A stretch of 64,000 bases of DNA from Porpolomopsis calyptriformis (Eukaryota; Basidiomycota; Agaricomycetes; Agaricales; Hygrophoraceae). A program made the position numbers and the translations under genes. The notes under the pieces are model-generated. The model made no database searches and was not told where the DNA came from. It saw only the letters and a program-made list of their open reading frames with translations. Positions within the stretch are counted from its first letter, which is position 1, and every line of letters starts with the position of its first letter. Location: positions 744,001 through 808,000 of the forward strand of contig OX621163.1 in the NCBI GenBank assembly GCA_951640195.1. The letters are read 5' to 3'. Shown here in pieces: positions 23,481 to 34,541 of the stretch.

Positions 23481-24111
23481 ACATCGCATCATTTGTCGAT
23501 GATGTACAGCCTGGGAAGCACAGGCTGAGCTCTAAGCCTCATGCAAAGACTCAAATAGTGTCCTTGGGCATGACAGAAGGATGTCTATGATACATTCCTC
23601 CTCTCGGCATGGGAATAGTAAACCGTGTCTGTCCCCAAAAACTGCACAGCCATGCACAGACCCCCTCAAGGACTTGATATATTACATCTCCAGCGGCATC
23701 CCCATGATCACCCGGAAAAATGGATGCAGTCACTGACTTTTTCGTTTGTGTAGAGTTTGTTTTTGACTTTACTTCTACGTCTGCCGGTACCTTTTTTTTT
23801 CTCTCCCTCGGTGTCTGCCTCTACCCTTTTTTTTTTCTCTCCCTCGGTGACATACCTGTCCCTCATTTGGCGAATTAGATGTCTTTACAGTCAAGTCTGG
23901 CTCACAAGAGAATAAGAAAAAACTTATTTACAATAAAGAGAACTATTTTATACAACAAAGCAAGTTGCATTAGCCACGCGAAGCCGAAACGGCCGGTATC
24001 TTTAATAAACTAAACTCGTTTCTTCTCTCGATCTGTGGGGGAATTGGATTTGCAAACTATACCGGATTTCACAAGAAACTCACCAAGGATATCCGATTGA
24101 AAACAGCATAG
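23481..24111. repeat. Intergenic stretch with tandem T-rich/CTCTCCCTCGGTG repeat
   Basis: No gene was recognised in this 630-base convergent interval. It holds two near-identical units at about 23787-23850, each a run of T followed by CTCTCCCTCGGTG and a short spacer. The rest is AT-rich with an A/T tract near 23915-23960. It probably contains the 3' UTRs of MSM1 and the membrane-protein gene. Confidence 0.6.
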
Positions 24112-24695
24112 TTAGACATGCAAAAGTATCACCACAGCCATGAACATTACGATGCCCAACAGAATGAAGGTGATCGGAAGAGCCCGTTGGATAGAAACCC
24201 ACCACGATGAATGCAACGAATCGCGGGCTTGTTCAGAAGAATACGACCGGTGCTGGAGATGGAATACCACAAGCACGGCGCCGGACAGTTCAGAAACTAG
24301 CCCAAGGATATTAAGGATGCGGGTCGTTGGCGTTAAAGCTGGTGCGTTGGAGGTGAGCAGAGAAACATGCATGACAAGGATGGTGCATGTCTGAATGAGA
24401 GTGATTCAGTGGAGTATATAAGAGAGGTTTGTTTGGCAGGACAAACCAGGACGATCAGAGCATTTAAACTGTTTGCAAGACGATCAGAGCGGGTGTCGAC
24501 GGGGGGCCGTGCTGCAAGGGGGATGGGTTGGCGGTGGGTATTATACCAAGTGGAATGTTGCGCGGTGAGAATCCGAGCCTGGAGCATGGATGGGGTAGAT
24601 TCTGCTACGTTGGGCTTCTCGACGTGATTGTCTGTCTGAATGTCTAAAGAATTCGGAGGCGAACGTGGCGGAGGGGTAGGTGGGTGATCAGACAT
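24112..24695 (-). CDS. Small fungal three-helix membrane protein of unknown function
   Basis: Two-exon gene. Exon 1 starts at 24695 (MSDHPPTPPPRSPP) and encodes a proline-rich, probably cytosolic N-terminus, then RSDRLANSLNALIVL. A GTTTGTCC donor near 24446 and a CATTCAG acceptor join it to TCTILVMHVSLLTSN. Three hydrophobic segments follow: NALIVLTCTILVMHVSLL, ILNILGLVSELSGAVLVVF and ITFILLGIVMFMAVVILL near the C-terminus. The protein has about 175 residues. The pattern matches a conserved hypothetical basidiomycete membrane protein, but no functional family is recognised. Confidence 0.6.
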
Positions 24696-25222
24696 GGTTG
24701 GGGATTCCGCAGGCAGACCGGCAGCAAATTGGGGGGGATTGGGAAAGACTTTAGGCTAAACGTTGGACTAGCTCCTCTTCCAGTGGGCGAGGTGTAAGCA
24801 GAGTCTTGTGGATGTGGTATATATATCCGTTAACAAAGATGTAATCGATCGCGGGTAATTGGTGTCTCCGTGAGATCTCTTTAATTGGTTGTACTATGTC
24901 AAGATTCCGGGGGTCTGAATGCATTTTTGGCTGCGAAATTTAATTTGGCTTGGGAGAGAGAAATTCCGAGTTGAGCTCTGCTCTGCAAGACAATCCGAAA
25001 TGGACTGGAACGGAGGTAGTAAAGGCATCGATTCTGAATCTAGACACGGAAATAGAAACCAAAGGATCGGTAGTCTTTGATGGGAGATAGATCATCAGCG
25101 CTGATGGTGTGGCGGCTCCGCAGATATGACATGCATCCATGGATTGGTGAGGGAAGAGCGGTTGTGGCGCGGGCCTTGATCTTTAGCCACGTGACAGAAC
25201 CCGCCAAACTTGAGCGTATACT
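24696..25222. other. Intergenic divergent promoter region
   Basis: About 530 bases separate the start codons of the membrane-protein gene and the CIR_N-type gene. It has a TATATATAT-like tract at about 24817-24827 and a purine-rich area close to 25150. No open frame with family resemblance was seen. It most likely holds both promoters. Confidence 0.45.
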
Positions 25223-26193
25223 ATGGGAAGACTAGTCATCGCTCATCACAAATCCTACCACCCGTACAGACGAGACAATATCGAGAGAGTGCGCAGGGAT
25301 GAGGAAGAGGCCCGTCGAAAGGAGGCTCAAGAAGATGGGAAGATGATGCTTGCAGTTAGCAATTGCTCGCTGTCACCCATCCAATAGCTCATATTTCTAA
25401 ACCAAGGACTCTGAGGCTCGTATCACGCACCTACGAGAACGTGCTGGAGGTCAAAAATCTAGTAAAAAGAAAGGTGGTTCCGAGGCGATGACAGCCGGCG
25501 GTTCTTCGTTGTCTGGCGCATCCAGTAGTCACATCAACTTCTTTGAAGACCTAGAACAGGTAATTGTGCTTTTTTCAGATTATTCAACTCACCGTAGACC
25601 ATTACATCGGTTCAGAGAGATGTTTCTATTGCACTTCGAGGTTCCAAAAAATTCGAACCCGCCGAGACGGATAAAGGGGTCCCACTCGCACCTACATCCA
25701 AAGACCTCAAACCATGGTATTCGAATAAAACTAACAAGGGGAGTGAAGAAACTGAAGACGACCGCAGGTACGTAGTTGTCGCCTACAATCCAAAACAATT
25801 CATAATCTAGTCCCATAATTATGCAGGAGGCGTGATGCTGAGCGCAAATCTAGGGAAGATCCCCTGTCATCTATCAATCGCCAGCTTGCGTCTATACCAT
25901 CAGATTCAGCATCTACAAGCTACAAGTACCGCTCCCAAAATCGACATCATTCGACATCTTTCACCAACCGATCACGAGAAGTGGACTCTCGCGAACCGTC
26001 AGACAGACGAGCGCTAGATCATGGCCGGCGCAAGCGGGAGATGGAAAGGAGTGAGTCACCTCCTGGCGATGGTTTGGGTGGATATAGCAATTTGTATAAT
26101 CGAAAGGAGGTCGAGGAAGCTCACCAGAAACGAGAGAGGAGGCCGAGTTGGAGTCGAGGACGGGGAAGAGCGGGCTGGCAAGGGCGGTACTAA
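25223..26193 (+). CDS. CIR_N-domain nuclear protein (LENG1-like)
   Basis: Basic, charged nuclear protein with an N-terminal CIR_N domain, the short domain of CBF1-interacting corepressor, LENG1 and splicing-associated relatives. Exon 1 reads MGRLVIAHHKSYHPYRRD, then NIERVRRDEEEARRKEAQ and MMLA, with a GTTAGC donor. Exon 2 continues DSEARITHLRERAGG and ends INFFEDLEQ. Exon 3 (from about 25616) has RDVSIALRGSKKFEP, PLAPTSKDLKPWYSNK. Exon 4 (from about 25827) is rich in R, S, E and H and ends WSRGRGRAGWQGRY, an RG-rich tail suggesting RNA association. The protein has about 260 residues. Role in transcription or splicing is an inference from the family. Confidence 0.8.
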
Positions 26194-26230
26194 GTATGGG
26201 TACGGGTTCCGGCAAGGTTTACCCGATTCT

Positions 26231-26760
26231 TCACCCTTGCCATCGTGTCGTAATGAGCACTCTTCGCTGCTTTTCCGCACCGGCTAGGGGCTCGCTCGTC
26301 CAAACTCTCAGCATACCGTGGTCATTATCCGCCGGATTGTCCGTTACCGTCAAAGTGATCAGCTCCAGAAGGAATCCTTCCCAGTGCCTCTCTGCCCAAC
26401 ATCCGCCATCTTTTGCGTCCACAACTCGTTCTCCGACATCTGGATCTTAGCTATCCATTCCGTTGCCTTCTTGGATGACCAAACAGTTTGGTCCCACACC
26501 TTTGCCCTGGTTATCCCACGGTCAACATCGTGTACATCACTGCATGATTGAATCAACGATCAGACTCTTCACCTTCACCTTTTCACTTGGAAGAATTGTA
26601 GCCGATTTGTCGGACTGCGCTATCAACGATTGTCCCCGGAGAAATGTACCCTCAATCCAGCACTCTTCCAATGTTCTCTTAACACCCCTGCCAAAAAAAT
26701 GGTAGATTGCTCTACCTTCCTGCACACTTGCCATTACACGGGAAGACAGAAAACGCGCAT
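26231..26760 (-). pseudogene. Disrupted minus-strand coding remnant, family unknown
   Basis: Three minus-strand open segments follow one another in different frames: one opening MASVQEGRAIYHFFGRGVK, a second with AKVWDQTVWSSKKATEWI, and a third with ELITLTVTDNPADNDHGMLR. Their amino acid composition looks protein-like, and they lie in order, but I found no splice pair that joins them without stops. This suggests either a decayed gene or an unrecognised intron pattern. No family is recognised. Confidence 0.3.
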
Positions 26761-26926
26761 TGGTTATTCTGTATTCAAAAATGCGGCAAATTACGGAGAG
26801 CTCTAGTCGCGTGAACACACTCTTCTATGCATGATATCTTCGTGAGGAATATCACGGAGCTACCAATATATCCTTGCGATACATCCTTGATCTGGTTAGG
26901 TACGCTAATCGTGCCTTGAAAATTAA

Positions 26927-27012
26927 AACACCAACCTCCAGGTACAACTGTAAATCCCCCCTCAAGGTCACTAGAAGGGGGGGTTTTACAGTTGTACCTG
27001 GAGATTGGTGTT
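26927..27012. repeat. Near-perfect 35-base inverted repeat (hairpin)
   Basis: The left arm (26927-26961) and right arm (about 26978-27012) are reverse complements with about two mismatches, separated by a 16-base loop. The arms begin AACACCAA and end in C/G runs at the loop. It could be a miniature inverted-repeat element or a strong transcript hairpin. No target-site duplication is obvious. Confidence 0.85.
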
Positions 27013-27189
27013 ATGATTTAACGCTGCCTTTGAGACTGACCAATCTCCAGCATGATGACTTTGATACAATTTCTTCAATGGATAGATAATTTACAGAAAT
27101 TGCTGTATGCGTTCAGGGGAAAAAATCAATAGGAGTACACGGAATTCAGTCTTCAGTGTCTACGTTGTCCATTGATATAGGCGTTTTTA

Positions 27190-27957
27190 TCAGGGGTTGA
27201 CGCAAACCGGCATCACTGCCGGGTAAAGAGGGCTAGGGATACAGATCTGCTCATAGATCGTGATCGCGTTTCCTACGGAGACGTCCAGGCTCTGGTGACC
27301 GTCCTTGGCCTCTTGCACCGGAACCAAGTCCACCAAGGTGTACGCAAATGCCTAGGGTAGAAGACAGCAAGCACGTCAAGGTAACATTTTAAAAAAAACG
27401 CGCTGTCCGAATGGACTTACATCGAAACTGCCCTCAAAAGATCGGCAGCTGGCGGCAATGTGGCGGATGAGGCCGAGCTGGGCAAATATTGCCCGCTTGT
27501 TGATAAGAGCGGCAAACGTTTCCTGGCCAGACTCCACGAACTGTTACGCGGTCATTAGAGCAAGCAAGGGAACGGGTTTGTGCTCACGTTGGAAAAGGCA
27601 TCGACAACGTCGTCCGCGTCGCTGCCGTGGAACTGAGAGGTGCCGCGCATCGCATTAACGTCGCGATTGAAGTCTTTGACCATGGCTTTCAAATGGCTGT
27701 CGACCTCCTGAAGAACGTCTACAAGTCAGCAAGTGTATCATTGATAAATCAAGGCCGGCGAGACTTACCTGTTGGACGGCGTGAACCTGGGCGGGACCTA
27801 ACGAGGTGGTCAAGCCGGCGAGGGCATCACGCAAGTGGTCGGAGGTTGTCTCGAGAAGTCTGATATCAGCAACCACCTGCGCAGAGGTCTGGACTGCAAA
27901 AGTGTTTTGGGTGAACAAGAGGCTGGCGGCGAGCACGACGGCGCAGAGAGGGAACAT
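27190..27957 (-). CDS. Secreted HsbA-like (hydrophobic surface binding) protein
   Basis: Small secreted protein of the HsbA/cell-wall galactomannoprotein family. The signal peptide is clear: MFPLCAVVLAASLLFTQNTF, followed by a predicted cleavage near FA-VQ. The mature part is helical: SAQVVADIRLLETTSDHLRD, LTTSLGPAQVHAVQQ, AMVKDFNRDVNAM, FVESGQETFAALINKRAIF and HIAASCRSFEGSFD, ending in MPVCVNP. Three short introns interrupt it, near 27730-27768, 27545-27587 and 27355-27420. In Aspergillus, HsbA binds hydrophobic surfaces and recruits hydrolases; here that role is only inferred. The C-terminal cysteine-containing tail may allow a disulfide with the Cys in AASC. Confidence 0.8.
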
Positions 27958-28574
27958 GATGGGTGTAGTAGAAATGTTGAGAGAGGGTAGAAGGTTCGGT
28001 GTTATATATCTTGCGTGTCAGCCCCTCCACTGACGTGACTGAAGCACATACCTAGGATAGAGTCTATGTTTTCCGAGATGATGTGACTCTACGACCGCGG
28101 TTCCAGTAGAGATGAGGGTGCAGACATCTTAGTATATTCGCGCTAGTTGTTGCATCATTTCCATAGATGATATCTCTGATTGAAAGGAAAGCGCCTGAGA
28201 CTCGTGACGAAAAACTGGAAGGAGTCAGAGCATCAGGCAAGCCAAAGCGGCAGTGATCTTTGAACGTACGCGGAGCACGTCTCTGATTATATTCTTGTTC
28301 CGATCCGCGATCAGAACGCGAACGGGGACGGAAATCTATATTCATATATTGGAGCGGGAGTCGCGTAGAGTCAGTGACGAGGCCAGGATGAACTGTCATG
28401 ATTGTTGGCATTATCAGAACGCAAGTAATATACATTGTAATGACGCGGATGACCTATTGCAGACCAGTGTCATTCAGAAACGCGTTCCTTGATCAAAAGC
28501 TGGAGTAGAGGGTGAATACAGATCTGACTCGTAGAATGGCCGAGAGGGAAACTCACGTGTACATGTGCCCTGAT
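27958..28574. other. Intergenic stretch upstream of HsbA-like gene
   Basis: About 615 bases. A minus-strand open frame of 123 codons lies here, but it has no recognisable domain, and its composition gives no support for a real gene. The part near 27975-28010 (ATATATCTTG on the plus strand) may include the HsbA-like promoter. Confidence 0.35.
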
Positions 28575-29454
28575 TCATTCTCCCTTCTTTTTCTTCTCTT
28601 CAACCAACTCAACGTTACCGGCGGGAATGCCCTTGAGCACACCCACATTGCCTTCGATCATCTCGACGATCTCGCCACTGACGTCTCCTTGGACGACGAT
28701 CTCATCTAATCCCTGGGCATTTTTTGTGACGGAAGAGCCAGTGGCGAACTTGGACGAGAATTGTTTGGATGCCTTCTTGAGATCAATTCCTGGTGACATG
28801 GTGCAAGGGATGAGTAGGAGGAAGAGGGAACACGAAATGACGGACCAAAGGCTTCTAAGCCGTGTATGGCGGTGACATATTTACGTTTATTCCGTTCGAT
28901 TCGTTTGATCGTAATCTGTGAAAAAGAATAAAATGAGAGGGTTGGAAAGAGGTGGAAAAATAAGATGTGTACTTGTGATGCCTGTTTAGAAAAAGAACGT
29001 AGAAGCCCAGGGCAGAATGCTGAGAATTGAGAACACACCATCTTCTTTTTCAGCGCGGCATCGGCCTTTGCTTCCGCTTTCGCCTCCTTCTTTGCGGTGT
29101 CCTTTTCGAGTTTTGCCTGCGCTTCCAGACTCAATGTCCCCAATTTTGCCTGCAGTGCCTCTGCGAATACAGTCGTGAGATGGTCAATGTAGATGCGTAT
29201 GGTTAATCTTACCATCCGAATAAAATTTGTCGTAGAGATCCGGATGGTTGTCTTTTAACCATTCTTTACACCGCGTAAGGCTGGATCCGAATTCACAGTA
29301 TTCAAGTGGGAAAGTGCAGACTACAGTTTAGTGAGTTCTGATGTATAGATGGAAGTGAGAAGACGAAACCGGCGCAATATAGCACTTGAACGGGCGGTTT
29401 GGGTTCTGGAGGTGCTTCTGGGACGGTAGGAACTGACTCTTGCTGGGCGCTCAT
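28575..29454 (-). CDS. TMA22: TMA22 (density-regulated protein, SUI1 domain)
   Basis: Tma22/DENR acts with Tma20/MCT-1 in recycling post-termination 40S subunits and in reinitiation. The start at 29454 opens MSAQQESVPTVPEAPPEPKP and runs into VQVLYCA; exon 2 has the family zinc-like N-terminal text with CTFPLEYCEFG, EWLKDNHPDLYDKFY. A lysine/alanine-rich helix (KKEAKAEAKADAALKKKM) leads to the SUI1 domain: ITIKRIERNKRKYVTAIHGL, VDLKKASKQFSSKFATGSSV, GLDEIVVQGDVSGEIVEMI. The protein ends EEKKKKGE. Four introns are visible. Its start codon is only 54 bases from the start of the first F-box gene on the opposite strand. Confidence 0.93.
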
Positions 29455-29508
29455 TGGCGAGATGAAAGAAGATTCAGGACATCGAACCAAAACAAAAGGC
29501 CCGCATCG

Positions 29509-30723
29509 ATGACCAGACTACCGACCGAGCTCACAGACCGCATCATTGACTTTCTTCACCCAGACAGCGATGCACTCTACGCATGTACGTTGGTCTGCAG
29601 AAGCTGGCTTCCCGCCAGTCGTTTTCACCTCCCAGTCATTCTCAAAAACCACCAATTATACCACCTGGTCGAACTTTTGGACTCTCCAACGTCAACGATT
29701 GCCGATTACACTCACACTCTCCACTTCCCAATCATCGGTAACACTCACGGGTTCCTCTCCACAATAACCCCATATCTGCACAGATTCGTTGCAGTAAGGT
29801 CGTTACATCTCCAGGGCTTATGGCACTTGGTTAGCAAGGAACAGGAGGAAGTTATCACTCTTTTGTTTGCAAGAATCACATCTTTGCATCTTATGAAGGC
29901 TACGTTCCGCTGTTCCGCTCATTTCTTCAATCTCGTCACTCGCTTCCAGTTGTTGGAGAGCCTGTACCTTGACCTGTCTGTCAATCTCTCCGACCTCAGA
30001 TTGGATGCTGTCCAACCCACCCTGTCCTTCAAATTCCCCCCACGTCTATCCACCCTTTCTATCGATCGTGTGATCGGACCACGTAGGCTATCTTGGTTGG
30101 TCTCGGTTGCACCAATCCCAGCCGTAACGAAAGTCAAGATTCTGATGATCACAGAGCGGGACTTTGGCAGTGTTCAATCTTTATTGCAGTCCTTGGGCCC
30201 GTCTCTCCAGTCATTTGATTTCCATCTGTTGATGTCTAGTAAATCAGGTGCGTCTATTCGAATATTTTCGTGATCTGGTTATCTTGACTTTCCGACAGCG
30301 TTCTATGACTTTGTTGACTTCACACACAATACCAACCTCCGTTCGTTGGCCCTGGAGAGGATCCAGATCGACGGCGAATGTGGAATCGCGGCTCGCGAAG
30401 GCATCGTCAAAATTCTTTCACGGATCACTTCTTCGCATCTCACCGACGTCCACCTCCGATTGTTGTCCGGTCAACCGGAATCCGTCAAGATGCTTGATTG
30501 GGGACCACTCTGGCAAACCTTGTGCCAAGCGCGATTCGCCCGACTGCGAAGGATAAACATTCTCGTTGAGAAGGGGGCTTTTCAAGAAGATCAGAGTCGC
30601 TGGGATGCTGCCATTGATCCAGTGCGTGAAGGGATGTCCTTGCTCCGTGATCGGGGTGTTTTCGCGTCGGTTTGTCACTGTGGGAAGGATTTGGAGTCGG
30701 CATGGGTAGTTTTGACACTATGA
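29509..30723 (+). CDS. F-box protein, tandem copy 1
   Basis: F-box proteins bring substrates to SCF ubiquitin ligases by binding Skp1. The N-terminus is the F-box: MTRLPTELTDRIIDFLHPD, then CTLVCRSWLPASRFHLPV. The rest is a leucine-rich, LRR-like region typical of agaricomycete F-box families (FVAVRSLHLQGLW, ITSLHLMKATF, SLGPSLQSFDFHLL). One intron, at about 30246-30298 (GTGCGT..CGACAG), sits after the LLMSSKS segment. Exon 2 opens FYDFVDFTHNTNLRSLAL and ends DLESAWVVLTL. It is the first of four tandem paralogues with the same intron position and is divergent from TMA22. The target is unknown. Confidence 0.85.
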
Positions 30724-30794
30724 AAGAGAGGAATTGAATTTTTAATAACCACCGCCTAAAGTCACGTCACACTAAAATATTCGTTTCTTCATCC

Positions 30795-31960
30795 ATGACG
30801 AGATTACCGCCTGAGCTGACAGACCACATCATTGATTTTCTTCACTCAGACAGCGATGCCCTCGGTGTGTGTGCATTGGTCTGCAAAATCTGGCTGCCTG
30901 CTAGTCGTTACCACCTCCGAGTCGATCTTCATGATCACAAATTTCAAGACCTCATCGAACTATTAGACTCGCCTTTGTCAACGTTCGCCACTTACACTCA
31001 CGCCCTCCACATTGTATTTCGAAACCGTGAACACCCCGCTCAAATAACCCCGCATCTGCACAAATTTGTTGCCGTGCGATCATTGCATTTCCAGGGCTCG
31101 TGGACCTTTGTGAGCCAGCAACAAGAGCAAGTTATCGCCCGGTCATTCCCCGGGATCACATCTTTGTATCTTACAGACATAAAATTCCGCTTTCCCTGCC
31201 ATCTCCTCAATTTCATCTCCCACTTCCAGTCATTGGAACATCTGAATCTTGGTCTATGTCTCAATTTCTTCGATTCCACATTGGATGCGATCAGGCCCAC
31301 TTCCCTCAAGTACCCCCAACGGCTACGTTCCCTTTCTGTCGACCGTGCTTTCGGATCGCACGGGCTGTTGTGGCTGATCTCCCTTGTGCCACTTCCACCT
31401 GTTACCAAAATCAAGCTTGTGATCGGAACGCAGGATATGCTTGGCCTCCAAAGCATACTGCATTCCCTCGGTCCTTCTCTCCGATTGCTGGATCTGCATC
31501 TTTTGCTAAATAGCAAAATAGGTGCGTCTACTCGCATGTGGTGTGTTCCGTTCAGCATTTTACTGTTTCAGAGTCATTCCAGGAGTTCATCGACCTGACG
31601 CACAATACATGCCTTGTTTCCTTGGCCTTGGAAGGAATCCGAATCCGCAATGGAACTGTCGACACCGACCGCGAGAGTCTCATCAAGATCTTTTCACGGA
31701 TCACGTCTCCACATCTCACGAACACCCGACTCCGGTTGTGGCCTTCCCGTTCTGAATTTATCAAGACCCTCGATTGGACACCGGTATGGAAAACCTTGGT
31801 TCATCCTCGGTTTTCCCGATTACAGAACATAGACATTCTCATCGAGAAGAGAGCTGAGCAAGAAGACGAGGCTCGCTGGGATGCCGCGATCAATATACTC
31901 CGTGAAGGAATGTCCCTGTTTCGTGACCGTGGCGTTCTTGTGTCGGTTTCTCATGAATGA
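30795..31960 (+). CDS. F-box protein, tandem copy 2
   Basis: Paralogue of the neighbouring F-box genes. F-box: MTRLPPELTDHIIDFLHSD, CALVCKIWLPASRYHL. The C-terminal leucine-rich region has VAVRSLHFQGSWTFV, GITSLYLTDIKFRF, SLGPSLRLLDLHLLL. The single intron at about 31521-31568 (GTGCGTC..TTTCAG) sits at the same codon position as in copy 1, and exon 2 opens with FQEFIDLTHNTCLVSLAL. The protein ends RDRGVLVSVSHE, where copies 1 and 3 end in longer tails. It is about 370 residues. The spacer after copy 1 is about 70 bases. Confidence 0.85.
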
Positions 31961-32035
31961 AAGCCTTGTATCTACTTGCATTTGTAATTGAAAATAGCAT
32001 TGAAGATTACAAACACGATTTCTCCGCCACCCAGC

Positions 32036-33243
32036 ATGACCAGATTACCATCCGAGTTGACAGACCGCATCATTGACTTTCTTCACTCAGACGACAGCGT
32101 ATTGCGCGTGTGCGCATTGGTTTGCAAAAACTGGCTACCTTCCAGTCGTTATCACCTCCCCGTCTTTCTTCTTGGTGACCGAAAACTACATGGCCTCATT
32201 CAACTCTTAGACTCGTCCGAGTCAACCATCGCCACTTATGCTCACGCCCTCACCTTGATTATCGTCGACGGTGTCTACCTGCGTAAATTGATCCCGTATC
32301 TGCATAGATTTGTTGCCGTGCGGTCGCTCAACCTTGTAGGCTTATGGGCCCTGTTTACTGACAAGCAGGAGGAGGGTGTTAGACAGCTATTTGCAGGGAT
32401 CACCTCCTTGTATCTTACGATGACAACCGATTCCCGTCCCACTCATCTCCTCGATCTTATCGCCCGCTCCCCGTCATTGAAGAACGTGTATCTTCTCTCA
32501 TCGGCCAACACCGGTTGGGACACTGTCGCGAACATCTCTCGCCTCGCATCCCCCTCGAATCTATTCACCATTTCCATCCACTGTATGATCGGAGTACACG
32601 AGATTTCGTGGCTGGCCTCAATTAAGCCACCTCCAGCCGTTACCAAAATGATCCTTTGGGTATCCGATAAGCGGGATCTTGACGATCTGCAGGGTTTACT
32701 ACCATCCTTGGGTCCTTCTCTCCGATTTCTCAATCTCTATTTTTTGCCACCAATCCAAATGGGTGCGCCTATTTCACATTTGATATCCTCTCATGATCAT
32801 TCAATTATATTTCAGAAACACTCCACGACTTTGTTGACTTGACGCACAATACAAATCTTCAATCTTTGACCTTGGCGAGACTCCCGATCGACGACGAAAC
32901 TGGGATTGAGGGCTTCGTCAAGATTTTTTCGCGGATCACATCTTCACACCTCACCGACATAAGTCTCCACTTGTGGTCCCCCAAGTCGGAATACCTCGGG
33001 GCACTTGATTTAAGACCGGTGTGGGAAACCTTGAGTCGACCTCGACTTGCCAAACTACAGAGGACGAGTGTGCTCATTCACTCCGAGCATTCTTTCGAAG
33101 GTGGCGGTGGCGGTGGCGGTGGCTGGGATGGTGTGATCGATACGGTCCGCGAAGGGATCTCCTTACTTCGCGATCGGGGCGTTCTTGTGTGCGTTCGTCG
33201 TTGTAGTGCATTGGAAGCTCTTCCGGGAAATACTCTTTGGTAA
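32036..33243 (+). CDS. F-box protein, tandem copy 3
   Basis: Paralogue. F-box: MTRLPSELTDRIIDFLHSD, CALVCKNWLPSSRYHLPVF. LRR-like text includes FVAVRSLNLVGLWALF and SLGPSLRFLNLYFL. The intron at about 32762-32815 (GGTGCGCC..TTTCAG) is at the family position; exon 2 opens LHDFVDLTHNTNLQSLTL. A run of GGTGGC units at 33101-33124 encodes a polyglycine stretch within a conserved acidic-tryptophan segment that in sister genes is short (DEARWDAAI in copy 2). This is a repeat expansion specific to copy 3. The chosen start follows the family; an in-frame Met at 31988 is upstream. Confidence 0.83.
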
Positions 33244-33310
33244 ATTTGTTACGGGCAAAGTTCCTTGTATTTTTCTACTTGACTTCATATTATGTCACGC
33301 CATCTCCCTC

Positions 33311-34479
33311 ATGATTAGCACGACGAGGTTGCCATCTGAGCTCACCGACCACATCATTGATTTTCTTCATTCAGATAGTGATGCGCTCCGTACATGCACA
33401 TTGGTTTGCAAAAACTGGCTACCCGCCAGTCGTTATCACCTCCCGGTCATTCTTCATGTTCACAAACTACAAGGCCTCATTCAACTCTTAGACTCACCCG
33501 AGTCAACCATCGCCACTTATGCTCGTGCTCTCCACCTTCCGATCCACAACGATGCCTACCTGGACACGATGATCCCATATCTGTACAGATTTGCAGCCGT
33601 GAGATCCTTGCGTCTCGAAGGCTCCTGGGATTTTGTTAACAAGGAACAGGAAGAGGTTATTATTCGGTTATTTGCAGGAATCGCATCTTTGGATCTTATG
33701 GACATGAAGTTCCCCTCTCCCACTCCTTTTTTCGATCTCATTGCGTGCTTCCGGTCATTGGACGACCTCCACTTCAACCTCTGTCTCAATTTCCCTAAAT
33801 TTAGCTCAGACTCTATCAAACACAACTGGCCCCTCAAATTCCCCCGTCGCCTGCACATCGATTCCATCAGCCGTAGTCTCGGTGGGTTATTGTGGCTGCT
33901 CTCAACCCTACCCCTTCCAACTGCCACCAATATCCACGTTTGGATAGTTCGAAAACGGGATCTTGAAGATGTTCAACGTTTACTGCGGTCCCTGGGTCCT
34001 TCTCTTCGATCGCTCAACCTCTATTTTTCCATTTCTAGCAACACAGGTGGGTACACTCGAATATGCTGTATCATTTGGTATTTTGACGTTTCGAAGCGTT
34101 TCATAAGTTTATCAACTTGACACACAACACAAACCTTGGTCGGTTGAGCTTGGAGAAGATTTCGGTTGAACATGCCATCCCAGCTCGTGACAACATCATC
34201 AAGATTCTCACACAAATGACGTCCTCGTCTCTCATCAGTATCCATCTCCAGCTGATATCCTCCTACCCCGAGTCTGTTATGGCATTCGGTTGGAACGCGA
34301 TATGGCAAACCTTAACCCAACCTCAATTTGCCCGACTGCGGAAGATAAGTGTTTTCATCCGGAAGCATGCTCCTGAGGTGTTCGACTGGGATGCTGCGTT
34401 CGATATAGTTCACGAAGGAATGTCTGTCCTTCGTGATCGAGGTATTCTTTCGTCGGTTGAGTTTGGGGAGGGTTTCTAG
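33311..34479 (+). CDS. F-box protein, tandem copy 4
   Basis: Paralogue. F-box: TTRLPSELTDHIIDFLHSD, CTLVCKNWLPASRYHLPVI. The chosen start at 33311 (MISTTRLP) is the nearest Met to the F-box, though the frame is open further upstream. LRR-like text includes FAAVRSLRLEGSWDFV, IASLDLMDMKFPS and SLGPSLRSLNLYFS. The intron at about 34047-34097 shares position with the other copies; exon 2 opens KFINLTHNTNLGRLSL and the protein ends ILSSVEFGEGF. It is closest in the F-box to copy 3 over the first 100 codons, suggesting serial duplication. The next gene is DSP copy 2. Confidence 0.83.
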
Positions 34480-34541
34480 ATATCATAGCCGCTCACGTAA
34501 TCGGCTGCTCTGACCGCAGTCTAAGAGCATGCGTTAACCAA

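Noticed and set aside
23787..23850. Tandem T-run/CTCTCCCTCGGTG units as a regulatory array
   Set aside because: Only two units, in a convergent 3' region; a simple local duplication is enough to explain it.
28064..28435. 123-codon minus-strand open frame upstream of the HsbA-like gene
   Set aside because: No domain or splice-supported extension, and basic low-complexity composition.
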